A DNA stretch of 64,000 bases, from positions 37,294,554-37,358,553 of the forward strand of contig CM051001.1 of the NCBI GenBank assembly GCA_027704905.1. Reading direction: 5' to 3'. The translations under genes and the position numbers were made by a program. Under the pieces are notes generated by a model. It saw only the letters and a list, made by a program, of their open reading frames with translations. It searched no databases and had not been told where the DNA came from. The DNA is from Muraenolepis orangiensis (taxonomy: Eukaryota > Chordata > Actinopteri > Gadiformes > Muraenolepididae). Positions 10,371-20,667 of this stretch are shown piece by piece (position 1 is the stretch's first letter; each line of letters opens with the position of its first letter).

Positions 10371-10774
10371 TTCATCTACCTCGGGTCGTGAGAGGGACAG
10401 TGGAGACTCAGTGACCTGAGGCCAACGCACTGTTATTATTATTATTTTTTGTTCAACGCACTGTAAATCCTTTCACTGTAATTTTGCACTGTAAATTCAA
10501 TTTCACTTTTCACTTTTTACATGTCACTTTTTCAGTATTCATCTGAGTTATTTATTAATTGTGCAATTTATCTATTCATCTATCAATACATTTAGATTTC
10601 TAGAGTTATTAGAGTCATTTTAGTTATATTTTGTTTATACTAGTTTTGTTTAGTTAGTTGTTGTTATTTAGTTTTTAGCTTAGGTATTAGTATATTTGTG
10701 TGTGCATTTATTCCCCCTGTGTCAACTGTTGCACATTAATTTCCCTCGGGATAAATAAAGTTTCTTGAATCTTG

Positions 10775-10815
10775 AAGTCGCCTGGCAGAAGTTGAGCGGA
10801 GCGCTCTGGCTGGGA
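10775..10815 (-). mobile_element. LINE C copy 2, 41-bp middle piece
   Basis: This short island between LINE B and LINE A reads GTCGCCTGGCAGAAGTTGAG and GCGCTCTGGCTGGGA, exactly the LINE C sequence seen uninterrupted near 4219-4258. It proves that both neighbours were inserted into one LINE C copy. Confidence 0.93.
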
Positions 10816-13796
10816 AGTCAAGTTTATTGTCACTTCACAGTTTACACAAGTATAAAGCAGTGATGTGAAAATCTTGTGTGCAATACCCGACGACAGACAG
10901 CAGTTATAAAATAAGATAAAAATATATAAAAATAGAATAAAAATAGAATAAAGTTAAAAATAAATAAATAAATAATGTCTAAATAAATGTCTTTTATGAT
11001 TCGTTTGGCCTTGGCCACGCACCGCTGATTGTAAATATCCAGGAGGGAGGGGAGCTCACCTCCAACAATATACTGGGCCGTCCACACCACCCTTTGAAGC
11101 GCTCTGCACTCGAGTGCAGTGCAGTTCCCGTACCAGGCGGTGATACACCCTGTAAGAACACTCTCGATGGTGCCGTTATAGAATGTTCTCAGGATGCGGG
11201 GGCCCATGCTGAATTTCTTCAGATACCTGAGGAAATACAGGCGTTGTTGGGCCCTTTTCACCACGTGTGTGGTGTGCGTGGGCCATGTGAGGTCCTCGGA
11301 GATGTGCACGCCGAGGAACTTGAAGCTGCTGACCCTCTCTACTGCAACGCCGTCGATGGAGATAGGGCTGTGCTCTCCCCTCTGCCTCCTGAAGTCCACG
11401 ATCAGCTCCTTGGTCTTCTTGACGTTGAGGGCGAGGCTGTTCTCCTGGCACCACTGCTCCAGCGATCCGACCTCCTCCCTGTAGGCTGTCTCGTCGTCGC
11501 TGGCGATCAGGCCCATCACTGTCGTGTTGTCAGCAAACTTGACGATGACATTGGAGCTGTGCATAGCCATGCAGTCGTGGGTGTAGAGGGAGTAGAGGAG
11601 AGGGCTCAGCACGCATCCCTGGGGGGCTCCCGTGTTGAGGGTCAGTGGCTCTGATGTGGTGCTGCCCATCCTCACCACCTGGCGGCGGTCCGACAGGAGG
11701 TCCAGTATCCAGCTGCACGTGGATGGGGGTATGCCTAGACCTCTCAGCTTGGTGTCGAGCTTGGCAGGAACTATTGTGTTGAACGCTGAGCTGTAGTCCA
11801 CAAACAGCATTCGCACATAACAGTTCTTTCCCTCCAGGTGGGAAAGGGCAGTGTGGAGGGCCATAGCAATTGGGTCGTCCGTGGATCTATTTTGACGATA
11901 TGCAAATTGCCATGGGTCCAGCGTGGCAGGTAACACGGAGCAAATAAAGTCCTTGACCAACCTCTCGAAGCATTTGCTAACGATCGAGGTGAGGGCTACA
12001 GGTCTATAGTCATTCAGGCATGTTACCTTGGGTTGTTTAGGGACAGGCACGATGGTGAACATCTTGAACACCGCGGGGACAACAGCCTGGGACAGGGAGA
12101 GGTTGAAGATGTCTGCAAAGACTCCTGCCAACTGGTCTGCGCATGCTCTGAGGACGCGGCCCGGGATGTCGTCGGGGCCTGCCGCCTTACGGATGTTCAG
12201 CCGCTTGAAGGTGTGGCGCACATCCGCCTCCGAGATGCGCAGCTGGCTGGTCTCCTCAGTCGGTGCTGGCTTCGGCGGGCTGCCGTTTATGTCGAACCGA
12301 GCAAAAAAAGTATTTAGCTCTCCTGGGAGGGAGGTAGAGGAGTTCTCTACACAACTGGTTCTCCCTCTGAAGTTCGTTATCGTCTGCAGCCCCTGCCACA
12401 TACCCCTCGCATCGTGGTTCTTGAATTTATCTTCCACTCTGTCCTTATACTCCCGCTTGGCAGTGACGATGGTCTTACGGAGGTCGTAACGGGCTCTCGT
12501 ATATTTCTCCATATTCCCGGAGCCAAAGGGGGCGTTACCCGCATGTAGGGCAGCGCGAACATCGCCGTTAATCCACGGTTTCTGGTTGGGATATATCCGA
12601 ACCGACTTGGTCGGAACAACGTCATCTATGCACTTCTTGATGAACCCGGTGACCGACGCGTACTCGTTGATGTTATTGTCCGAGGCAACGCGGAACATGT
12701 GCCAGTCAGCGTGATCAAAACAATCCTGCAGCATAGAGTCTGATTGGTCCGACCAGCATTGGACCTCCCTCACAGCGATCGGTTGCTGCTTCAGTCTCTG
12801 CCTATAGGCGGGGAGTAGCTGGATAGAGCGGTGGTCTGATTTGCCGAACGGTGGGTGGAGGAGGGCCTTGTAGCCATCACGGAAGGAAGTGTAGCAGTGG
12901 TCGAGGATCCGCTCGCCCCGTGTGTAGCTCGTTATGTGTTGGTAGAACTTCGGGAGAACCTTCTTCAGGTTTGCCTTGTTGAAGTCCCCTGCCACGATGA
13001 GAGCAGCCTCGGGGTGTGCCGACTCCTGTTCGCTGATAGCCCCATACAGTTCCTTCAGCGCTGTGTCCGTGTTGGCTTGTGGGGGAATGTAAACAGCGGT
13101 CACGGTTACCGCTGTAAACTCCCGAGGTAGCCAGTATGGACGGCACATAAGCATCAGGTACTCCAGGTCCGGGGAACAGAAAGACTTGCGGGGATGTACA
13201 TGACTTTGGTTGCACCAAGATCTGTTTATCATGAGACATACCCCCCCTCCACGATCTTTACCGGAGAGAGCCTTTGTTCTGTCCGCCCGGTGGACGGAAA
13301 AGCCCGTCGGCTCGATAGCTGCATCGGTAACCCCCTCCGACATCCATGTCTCCGTAAGGCAGATGATACAATTGTCCTTAGTTTCCCGGTGGAATTGAAT
13401 ACGAGCCTGTCGCTTAACTTATTGTCCAGAGACTGTACATTAGCCAGTAGAATGGTGGGAAGTGGGGGGCGATCGGATCGACGTCTCAGCCTGACTAGCA
13501 CGCCGGCTCGCTTCCCTCGCTTCCTCCGGCGATGCTTGCGTGTAATCGTGCCCAAGATGGTCGGAGATAATCCAGCTGTGACTTCGGGCGGGACGTCCGA
13601 GTCGAAAGAATGAAAAAATTCCGGTAGGCGGCGAGTGACTGTCGATCTGATCTCCCGACGTGTGCAAAAGTTATAAGTGAACGTGCTGCTAACTTCCTGA
13701 ACTAAAATAGTTGCGATAAAAAGAATAAATAACAAAAAACTGCGTCGTCGTGCGGGAGCTCGCGACACGGCAGCCATCTCGCACGGCGCCATACTC
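10816..13796 (-). mobile_element. LINE A copy 2, nearly full length, inserted in LINE C
   Basis: A 2.98-kb insertion flanked by GGA (10813-10815 and 13797-13799); the uninterrupted LINE C site is at about 4254. On the minus strand it starts GAGTATGGCGCC, has a 5' UTR, endonuclease, RT, and a shortened 3' end with an AAGTCAAG tail. The same 5' end occurs in the copy at 31792-34582, so the true 5' terminus of the family is probably defined. Compared with copy 1, about 45 C-terminal codons and part of the 3' UTR are deleted near 10985. Confidence 0.93.
10842..13343 (-). CDS. LINE A ORF2 (endonuclease + RT), catalytic Asp replaced
   Basis: 833-residue frame beginning inside the endonuclease (MSEGVTDAAIEPTGFSVHRA). 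Endonuclease motifs: VTAVYIPPQANTD, VAGDFNKANL, FGKSDHRSIQL. RT motifs: KAAGPDDIPGRVL, NDYRPVALTS, FVDYSSAFNTI (A), NTGAPQGCVLSPLLYSLY (B). Motif C reads FADNTT instead of FADDTT (codon AAC for the second Asp, near 11530). The first part of the endonuclease lies in another frame (13400-13700) because AGCT is missing near 13409 relative to the copy at 34213. The last residues are read from 3' UTR sequence. It is expected to be inactive on at least two counts. Confidence 0.88.
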   Translation of the reverse strand: MSEGVTDAAIEPTGFSVHRADRTKALSGKDRGGGVCLMINRSWCNQSHVHPRKSFCSPDLEYLMLMCRPYWLPREFTAVTVTAVYIPPQANTDTALKELYGAISEQESAHPEAALIVAGDFNKANLKKVLPKFYQHITSYTRGERILDHCYTSFRDGYKALLHPPFGKSDHRSIQLLPAYRQRLKQQPIAVREVQCWSDQSDSMLQDCFDHADWHMFRVASDNNINEYASVTGFIKKCIDDVVPTKSVRIYPNQKPWINGDVRAALHAGNAPFGSGNMEKYTRARYDLRKTIVTAKREYKDRVEDKFKNHDARGMWQGLQTITNFRGRTSCVENSSTSLPGELNTFFARFDINGSPPKPAPTEETSQLRISEADVRHTFKRLNIRKAAGPDDIPGRVLRACADQLAGVFADIFNLSLSQAVVPAVFKMFTIVPVPKQPKVTCLNDYRPVALTSIVSKCFERLVKDFICSVLPATLDPWQFAYRQNRSTDDPIAMALHTALSHLEGKNCYVRMLFVDYSSAFNTIVPAKLDTKLRGLGIPPSTCSWILDLLSDRRQVVRMGSTTSEPLTLNTGAPQGCVLSPLLYSLYTHDCMAMHSSNVIVKFADNTTVMGLIASDDETAYREEVGSLEQWCQENSLALNVKKTKELIVDFRRQRGEHSPISIDGVAVERVSSFKFLGVHISEDLTWPTHTTHVVKRAQQRLYFLRYLKKFSMGPRILRTFYNGTIESVLTGCITAWYGNCTALECRALQRVVWTAQYIVGGELPSLLDIYNQRCVAKAKRIIKDIYLDIIYLFIFNFILFLFYFYIFLSYFITAVCRRVLHTRFSHHCFILV

Positions 13797-14706
13797 GGAT
13801 GTAGGGCTTGACCAACATTTGGAGGTAGGTTGGGCCAGTTCCAATGACTGCCCTGAAGGTCAGTACCAGAGTTTTGAACTTGATGCGAGCATTTACCGGA
13901 AGCCAGTGGAGATCGCGGAAGAGAGGGGTCACGTGGGAGAATTTTGGTAGGTTGAATACCAGGCGTGCTGCTGCGTTCTGGATGCATTGGTGGGGCTTGG
14001 TTGCAGAGGCGGGGAGTCCAGCCAGGAGAGAGTTGCAGTAGTCGAGGCGGGTGATGACGAGCGCTTGGACCAGGATCTGCGCCGCTTCACGTGTGAGGAA
14101 GGGCCGGATCCTGCGGATGTTGTAGAGGGCAATTCTGCAAGATCGGGCCACCGCGGTGACGTTGGCATTGCAGGACAGCTGGTCATCTAGCACCAAGGTC
14201 TCTTGTTGTGGTTGAGGGGGAGACTTTGGTGTTCTCGATGGTGACCAGTAGGTCCATCTGAGGGCAGTCTTTCCCCGGTATGAAGAGGAGCTCAGTCTTG
14301 TCAAGGTTGAGCTTCAGGTGGTTGGCGGCTGTCCATCTGCTGATGTCGGCCAGGCATTTAGAGATGCGTGTTGCGATTTGGGTGTCTGAGAGGGGAAAGG
14401 AGAGAAACAGTTGAGTGTCATCTGCATAGCAGTGATAGGAGAAGCCATGAGATGTGATTACAGAGCCTAGAGATTTAGTGTAAAGAGAAAACAGAAGGGG
14501 TCCCAATACTGAGGCTTGGGGGACTCCGGTGTCCAGGGTGCAGGGTCTGGACAGGGAACCGTTCCATGTGACCTGATAAGTGCGATCTGCGAGGTAGGAG
14601 GTGAAGCAGGATAACGCAGTTCCATCGATTCCAAGCTCGGCGAGAGTGGAGAGAAGGATCTGGTGGTTCACTGTGTCGAACGCCGCGGACAGGTCGAGAA
14701 GGATCA
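13797..14706 (-). mobile_element. LINE C copy 2, RT segment
   Basis: 5' part of the split LINE C. The minus strand encodes AAFDTVNHQILLSTLAELGI (motif A region), DTGVPQASVLGPLLFSLY (motif B, with Ala for Gly), YADDTQLFLSF (motif C) and LARSCRIALYNIRRIRPFL. There is a short deletion and frameshift near 14190 (DQLSC versus DLGAR). It is 5'-truncated at about 14706, where LINE D sequence begins. Confidence 0.88.
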
Positions 14707-14711
14707 GTACT

Positions 14712-15930
14712 CACTCACTTTCAAAGCGAGTGAAAAACTTGTTTAGCTCGTCTGGTAGGTTAGGGTCGTTGTTGGTGACTGCCTCTGAGCTCCCCTTGTA
14801 GTGGAGAGGACCCTCCAGCCTTGTCAAATACGTCTGGTGTCCGAGCCCCCGAACTGCATTCTTCCACTAGCCTGTTAATGTATGCTGTGACATGATCTGC
14901 ATACACATCAAGGTCAGTGGTCTTGAATACACTCCAGTCAGGGATTTCTAGCCCCCCTGCAGGTGTAGTACGGCATCATCTGTCCAGCGATGCAACTGTG
15001 GGCGTGGACTTCAACTTCAGCTTGTAAGCGGGAAGTAGAAGCACGGAGGCGTGATCTGATTTGCCGTAAGCCGGCCACACAACAGCGCGATAAGCGTGCT
15101 TAATGGTGGTATAACAGTGATTACGAGTCTTGTTGTTCGCATCAGCCCATGGTTGGATGTAAACCGCCGACATGAGGATAGCGGAGATTTCCCTCGGCAA
15201 GTAAAAAGGGCGACACTTGATTGTCAGTAATTCCAGATTAGATTAGCAGTGTTGAGAAAGCACCTGAACGTCCGTACACCAGCTGTTGTTCACCAAGCAG
15301 CATATGCCTCCACCTTTGTTCTTCCCCGTGGACTCAGCTGTTCGGTTTCGGTCCGAAACAAAGAGAATCCCGGTGTTTGCACTGCCTCATCATGAATCAC
15401 GGAGGACAGCCACGTTTCCGTAAAAATCATGGCGCAACACTCCCTGATGTCTCGCTGCGAGGCGATACGACAGTTCAGTTCGTCGGACTTGTTTGGGAGA
15501 CTGGACGTTGGCGACGAGAATGCTTGGTAGGGCTGGTTTCCATCGCCTCCGGCGTGTCCTAACCAGTAGGTCGCCACGGGACCCTCTCCTGCGGGCTTGT
15601 TTGTTGTTGCCCCCCGGGGCTTGGTGGTTCCCCTCCCCCCGGGGTTTGGTGGCTCCCCTCCCCCCGCTCTCCTTTGTCCCGCCGGATCTCAGCAGGTAAG
15701 TCCCAGTGCTTTATTGCGTTGTCTGTAGTTGTATTGTTCCGTAATTCGGAACAGTGTGTTTGGCGATCATATGTGATAACAAACATGGTGACTAGGTATA
15801 GTCCTGTAATGTTACTTAAATATAAATGAAAAGTGCGAAAAAAAGACATGTAAAAAGTACAAGGAAGCTAAGTAAACTAAATAAACTGCGGGAGCTCGTA
15901 GAGACACGTCTGCTTTCCTACAGCACTGTG
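14712..15930 (-). mobile_element. LINE D fragment 2 (5' UTR, endonuclease, linker)
   Basis: The minus strand shows endonuclease pieces in several frames: CAMIFTETWLSSVIHDEAVQ (15290-15577), SAVYIQPWADANNKTRNHCY and AYGKSDHASVLLLPAYK (14976-15200), then a linker like that of the + strand D copy at 18121-18200. GC-rich repeats of CCCCCCGGGGTTTGGTGG (about 15610-15665) are probably in the 5' UTR. The domain is broken by frameshifts and stops. The 5' boundary is uncertain. Confidence 0.75.
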
Positions 15931-15999
15931 CCACGTATGTGTGTGTGTGAAATGTGACCAACTAACTGCTTGTTAGTCTCTGCTACTGTCCTCTCTTCT

Positions 16000-17400
16000 C
16001 AGCTTCCCTTTGGCTCTCTGCAATATCTTCCTGCCACAGTCAATCTTCTCAATTGACAGGCTCGTTTTTAGGTGGGTGCCTATTTCTAGGGGGGTTTCTC
16101 CAGACATGCACTGGGTCCGCCAGTGAGACACAACTCAGCTGAGGGAATTCATTCTCCTTTTGTTTCCCGGTGATAGACTCCCTAAGTTCCCCCTCTCCCT
16201 GTTCTCCTTCACAATCCTGCTCAATAATTTGCATCCACTGCTGCGTGTTATGATTCTCCATTCTCTCTCTCCCAGTGTTCTCCATCTGACTTACTGCATG
16301 GTGCCCCCGTCTCCTTCTCTCCTCTCCATCAGACTGTCACCATCACCTGTCTGCTTCACTGGTGCTCTCATACCTGCTGTTGTGGTCATCCTAAGACAAC
16401 AATGCTCACACTGCTCACACCACGCTTTCACATCCTGAAACATCCTTGGCCAGTAAAAGTTTTCTCGAATCAGGGAGAATGTCCGTTCCAATCTAATCTG
16501 GCCTGATTCATCATGTAGGGCTTTTTTGACCATCCTGCAACCTGCAACTTCTTGGGCAGCACCAGCTGTTCAATGACCCCATGCTGACCATCCTGGACTC
16601 TGCAATAAAGGCCCTATATCGGGATCATCTTTCTGCCCTGCTCTTATCTGCTTGGTCATTTAAGGAAGGGATTCAGTTCCAACACCTGTATGGCTCATGT
16701 TAAAGGTTGGGTTCACAGGTTTGGGTAGCTTTCCCTGCCTGACAAATTGAGACAGTATCCATCACCTGGTCCAGTTCCCCAAGCACCCCTTTGGCCTTTC
16801 CCAACCTTACTCTCTGAGGGCAAGACTGAAGTGCCTTACCAACATCCTGATTTGACATCCTGGACAGAGCATCTGCGTTGGCATTGCATCTAACCTGCCG
16901 ATACTGGATGTCAAAGTCAACTGCGAGACCCATCTCTGCCCAGTAGCATCCAGTTTAACAGTGGTCATAACATATTTAAGGGGGTTGTTATCTGTGAGCA
17001 CAGAAAACTTGTGCCCATATAGATGGTCATAAAACTTTTGTGTCACCGCCCACTTAAGTGCTAGAAATTCCAGCTTGTGAGCAGGGTAACGAGTCTCAGC
17101 CGGGCTCAAACCCTTACTGGCATATGCTATCACCCTCTCAGTGCCACTCTGAACCTGTGCCAGGACAGCGCCGAGACCGTCTCCAGAGACGTCTGTCTGC
17201 AACAAGAAGGGCAACGCGTAGTCGGGGTAGCCAAAACTGGAGATGTGAGTTTCTCTTTCAGACTTTCATGCCCCTATGCATTTCTCAGTCAAGAGAAAGG
17301 GTGGCTCAGGAACAGAAGGCATATTTTTCCCCCTTTTCTTCTTTTCCTGTTGAGGACGTGTGACATCTGTTCATGTGCGCCCATGGTTGTTCCATTCACC
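16000..17400 (-). mobile_element. Ty3/Gypsy element remnant: RNase H and integrase zinc finger
   Basis: The minus-strand frame 16807-17214 encodes an RNase H-like domain: LQTDVSGDGLGAVL (catalytic Asp), LEFLALKWAV (Glu) and LTDNNPLKY (Asp). After a frameshift, RCNANADALSRM follows (16700-16933). Further 3', frame 16291-16533 has an H2C2 integrase zinc-binding motif (HDESGQ, ENFYWPRM, CEQCEHC). The integrase core does not follow; the sequence 16049-16285 is not recognisable. Gag-like sequence at 19676-20640 on the same strand suggests one element spread over about 4.6 kb by later insertions. It is a decayed endogenous copy without an intact polyprotein. Confidence 0.8.
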
Positions 17401-17431
17401 ACAGGCCTTAGAGTTTAAAGACTGCCAAGCT

Positions 17432-17671
17432 GCCACAGGATGGCGGCAGAGCGGTCGCCTCACAACCGGAAGGTTGCTGGTTCGATCCCCGGCTCCTCCT
17501 AGCAAAAACTGTTGAGGTGTCCTTGAGGAAGACACCCTATCCCTAACTGCTCCCTGGGTGCTGTATAAATAGCTGCCACTGCTCCTAATACTAGGATGGG
17601 TTAAATGCAGAAAACACATTTCACTGTATGTCTGTACATGTATGTGACCAATAAAGAGGATTCAATCCTCC
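17432..17671 (+). mobile_element. tRNA-derived SINE
   Basis: A Pol III promoter of tRNA type is visible: box A-like TGGCGGCAGAGCGG (17441-17454) and box B GGTTCGATCCC (17479-17489). A body of about 180 bp follows, containing GGGTGCTGTATAAATAGC and ending ACCAATAAAGAGGATT. It lies within the gypsy remnant. It cannot be a functional tRNA, since there is no acceptor stem pairing or T-loop closure at the right distance. The family name is not established. Confidence 0.75.
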
Positions 17672-17689
17672 AGATTTGTTTTGTTTGTA

Positions 17690-17794
17690 ATTTCCATCTG
17701 GCACCACAGTGACAGGAGGTCCAGAGGCTCCAGCCTGCTCATTGTCAGGCAACACAGTCCTGCAGCTTCGTCACTTGGTCAACTTTGATGGTTA
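17690..17794 (-). other. Possible continuation of the gypsy remnant between SINE and LINE D
   Basis: A short minus-strand frame reads VTIKVDQVTKLQDCV, which does not belong to LINE D or the SINE. Its position suggests gypsy polyprotein sequence. Weak evidence. Confidence 0.35.
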
Positions 17795-19128
17795 CTCCCA
17801 GCGGGGGGAGGGGAGCCCATTCCCAGACAGGAGCCACCAAGCCCAGGGGGGAAACAACAAACGCCGGCAGGAGAGGGTCCCATGGTGGCCTACTGGTTAG
17901 GACACGCCAAAGGGGATGAAAACCAGCCCTACCGAGTATTCTCCTCGCCAACGTCCAGTCTCTCGCAAATAAGTCAGACAAACTAAACTGCCATATAGCC
18001 TCGCAGTGGGACATCAGGGAGTGTTGCGCCATGATTTTTACGGAAACGTGGCTGTCCACCGTCATTCCTGACGAAGCAGTGCAACCACCGGGATTCCAGA
18101 TGGAAATCACTGACTGTAGTGTATTCAAGACCACTGACCTTGATGTGTATGCAGATCATGTCACAGCATATATTAACATGCTAGTGGAGGAATGCATCCC
18201 GACCAGGTCTGTTTGCTCATTCCAGAACCGCAAACCATGGATGAATGCTGACATACGGAACAATCCTAGACAGGAGAGACACCTACGTCAGACTGCTCTT
18301 TATTGACTCCAGCTCGACGTTCAACACCATCATTCCCTCCAAGCTGGTCCTGAAACTGAGGGACCTAGATTTGGGCGCCCCCATCTGTAACTGGAGTATG
18401 GACTTCCTGCTGGGCAGGCCTCAAGTGGTGAAGATTAGGAACAACATCTCATCCACTCTGGTCCTCAACACCGGAGCACCCCAAGGCTGCTGCCTCAGTC
18501 CCCGGCTGTACTCGCTGTACACACATGACTTTACTGCCATGCACACTAATAATCGGATTATCAAGTTTGCAGATGACACCACAGTCATCGGCCGATGAAA
18601 GGGGGGAGTGTGGGCGAAAGTGAGGGCGACGAAACAGAGTACATAGATGAGGTTGTCCAGCTGACACGATCGCTGGTGTGAGGACAACAGCCTCGCACTG
18701 AGTGTCAGCAAGACTAAGGAGCTCATCGTGGACTTCAGGAGCCACCGGGGCACCCACTCCATCACTGCCTGGATGGGACACCGGTGGATTCACTGGACGG
18801 GACACCGGTGGAAGTCGTCAGCTGCTTCCGTTTCCTTGGGCTACAGATTTCGGACGACCTGGCCTGGACCCACAACATGGAGGTCATGCTGAAGAAGGTA
18901 CACCAGCGCCTCTATGCCCTGCAGTGCCTCAGGAAAAGCGGAAAAGGCCAGAGGTGGTTAGTGAACTTCTACCGTGGTACCGTAGAGAGCGTCCTGAGGA
19001 GTGGTGTCACTGTGTGGTATAGCTACACCACTGCACAGGACAAGAAAGCCATCCAGAGGGTCGTGAGGACGGCAAAGAAGATCATCGAGTGTGCACTTCC
19101 ATGCATTGAGGAGATCTGTAGGACCAAG
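17795..19128 (+). mobile_element. LINE D copy 3, with two internal deletions
   Basis: Starts with 5' UTR sequence like the reverse complement of 15540-15670, then endonuclease start (CAMIFTETWLSTVIPDEAVQ) and a jump at about 18099 into the linker (VFKTTDLDVYADHVTAYINM). A second jump at about 18262 leads into RT (DTYVRLLFIDSSSTFNTI motif A; NTGAPQGCCLSPRLYSLY motif B; FADDTTVIG motif C). The thumb continues to 19120 (IQRVVRTAKKIIE). It ends where a minus-strand LINE B 3' end begins. Confidence 0.85.
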
Positions 19129-19676
19129 ATTCAAGATTCAAGATTCAAGAGACTTTATTTATCCCGAGGGAAATTAAGGTGCAACAGTTGAAACAGGGGG
19201 AATAAATGCACACAAAATATACTAATACCTAAAAACGAAATAACAACAAACTAAACTAAACAAAACTAGTATAAACAAAATATAACTAAATGAACTCTAA
19301 ATGAAATCTAAATGTATTGACAGATGAATTGCACAATTTACAGTATTATTACAGTAATACGTAGGTATATACAATATACAACAATGCGTATAGTGCAAAT
19401 TGGCAGTAATAAAATACTAATAAATAACTCCTGAAAAAGTGACATGTGAAAAGTGAAAAGTGAAATTGAATATACAGTTCAAAATTACAGTGAAAGGATT
19501 TACAGTGCGTTGACCAAAAAATAATAACAGTGCGTTGACCTCAGGTCACTGAGTCTCCACTGTCCCTCTCACGACCCGAGGTAGATGAATTATAGAGTCT
19601 GAGCCCGCCACAGGAAGAAAGGACTTCCTGTGGTACACCTGGGTGGAATGAGTCTGTTGCTGAAAGTGCTTCTGTA
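19129..19676 (-). mobile_element. LINE B 3' end fragment
   Basis: The 3' tail (AGATTCAAGATTCAAGATTC, 19133-19152) and 3' UTR match the complement of 10390-10774, followed by the last RT codons. Two short deletions are visible near 19620. It lies tail-to-tail with LINE D. Confidence 0.88.
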
Positions 19677-20640
19677 TTAAAGACCAGCCTCCTAGCCTCA
19701 CCATACAGGTGGCACACAATGGTTGTGAAACTGAGGTGTGGCATTAGCCCCCCCACGTCAAGAAGATACTGCATGTCCATGATCCATTCTTCAATCAGGA
19801 TTTTGCACGACGAGCCTCCACTGAACACTTGAACATTCTATATTTTATGTGTTTGGGTGAAACCATGATGGGTAGGTTGGACAGCACAAAACCTGGTTGA
19901 CCCATCATTCACCATGTGGGGAACGGTACGGGATTTCAAAGTGGCCTGCACGGGATAAGCGTGGGGTTGAACAGCCTGTAATGCAAAACAAGTCTGCTTG
20001 GACCTGGCCTGAGGAGGCTGAAAGGGGAAGCAATGTTGTTCACCTGCATTGGAGGGATATGTTGGTTGGCTTGTGAATTAGAACACACATTAGTGGAATG
20101 AGGACCACAGCTGGTGAAGGTCGTCCTACGAGCTGAGGAGGGCGTGCTGAGGACGAAGGGGTGTGCATCCCACATGATGGGTGAGGGAGTCTGGGATGGC
20201 TGGTGGGAGAAGAGTCATGGATTGCATGTGAGATATGGGCCATTTCTGTAGCACTCTGGATGCTCACTAGGGGGCTATGCATACTAAACGCAGCATGTGT
20301 TGAAAGCACTGGAGCTGGTATTGAATTACTTTCTGGAGGCATATAGAGTTGGGGCGCCCACCTGGGATCCTCAGAGCTGGTTGTTGGGGAGTACTCCAGG
20401 ATGTAAAACATGACCAGCAGTGGAATGTGTAGAGTCATTACCTTGTGGGAGTAGGGGGTTTGATGTGTTCCATGTCATTGTCCTCTGAGGCTGCTGGGGA
20501 TGTTGCAGCAGGGACTCTTAGATCATTCATACACCTTCCCCATGCTTATTATGGTTTGTTTCGGGGCATGTGTTACCTCATGATCCCTTGATCCCTTGAT
20601 CCAGGTGAGTGGCATAGAGCCTGCCTCGATGCAGGGGGAA
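19676..20640 (-). mobile_element. Probable gypsy gag region remnant
   Basis: The minus strand encodes EEWIMDMQYLLDVGG and CHLYGEARRLVFN (19680-19828), which resembles the capsid start of Ty3/Gypsy Gag proteins, preceded by a Pro/Ser-rich frame (20040-20438). The strand and order fit the pol remnant at 16.0-17.4 kb. The protein match is faint and I am not certain. Confidence 0.4.
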
Positions 20641-20667
20641 TAGTTGAAATGGGACGAAGATGAGTGT

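Larger units (their letters stand above)
7205..10774 (+). mobile_element. LINE B copy 2, nearly full length, inserted in LINE C
   Basis: A 3.57-kb insertion flanked by AAGTC (7200-7204 and 10775-10779). The empty site is visible in LINE C copy 1 (ACAAGTCGCCTGG near 4217). It contains a 5' UTR, an endonuclease (GNVRSLANKMDEL, FTETWIHEDTPD, VYIPPSAN, SGDFNHV, GRSDHN), a linker, RT and a 3' UTR ending in TCTTGAA repeats. The endonuclease changes frame near 7890, the linker has a 1-bp insertion near 8551 and an in-frame TAG at 8727-8729, and the C-rich stretch near 8810 shifts again. It is a young but disabled copy. Confidence 0.93.

Noticed and set aside
17432..17510. Functional tRNA gene
   Set aside because: Box A and B are present, but no complete cloverleaf; the sequence continues as a SINE body with a tail.
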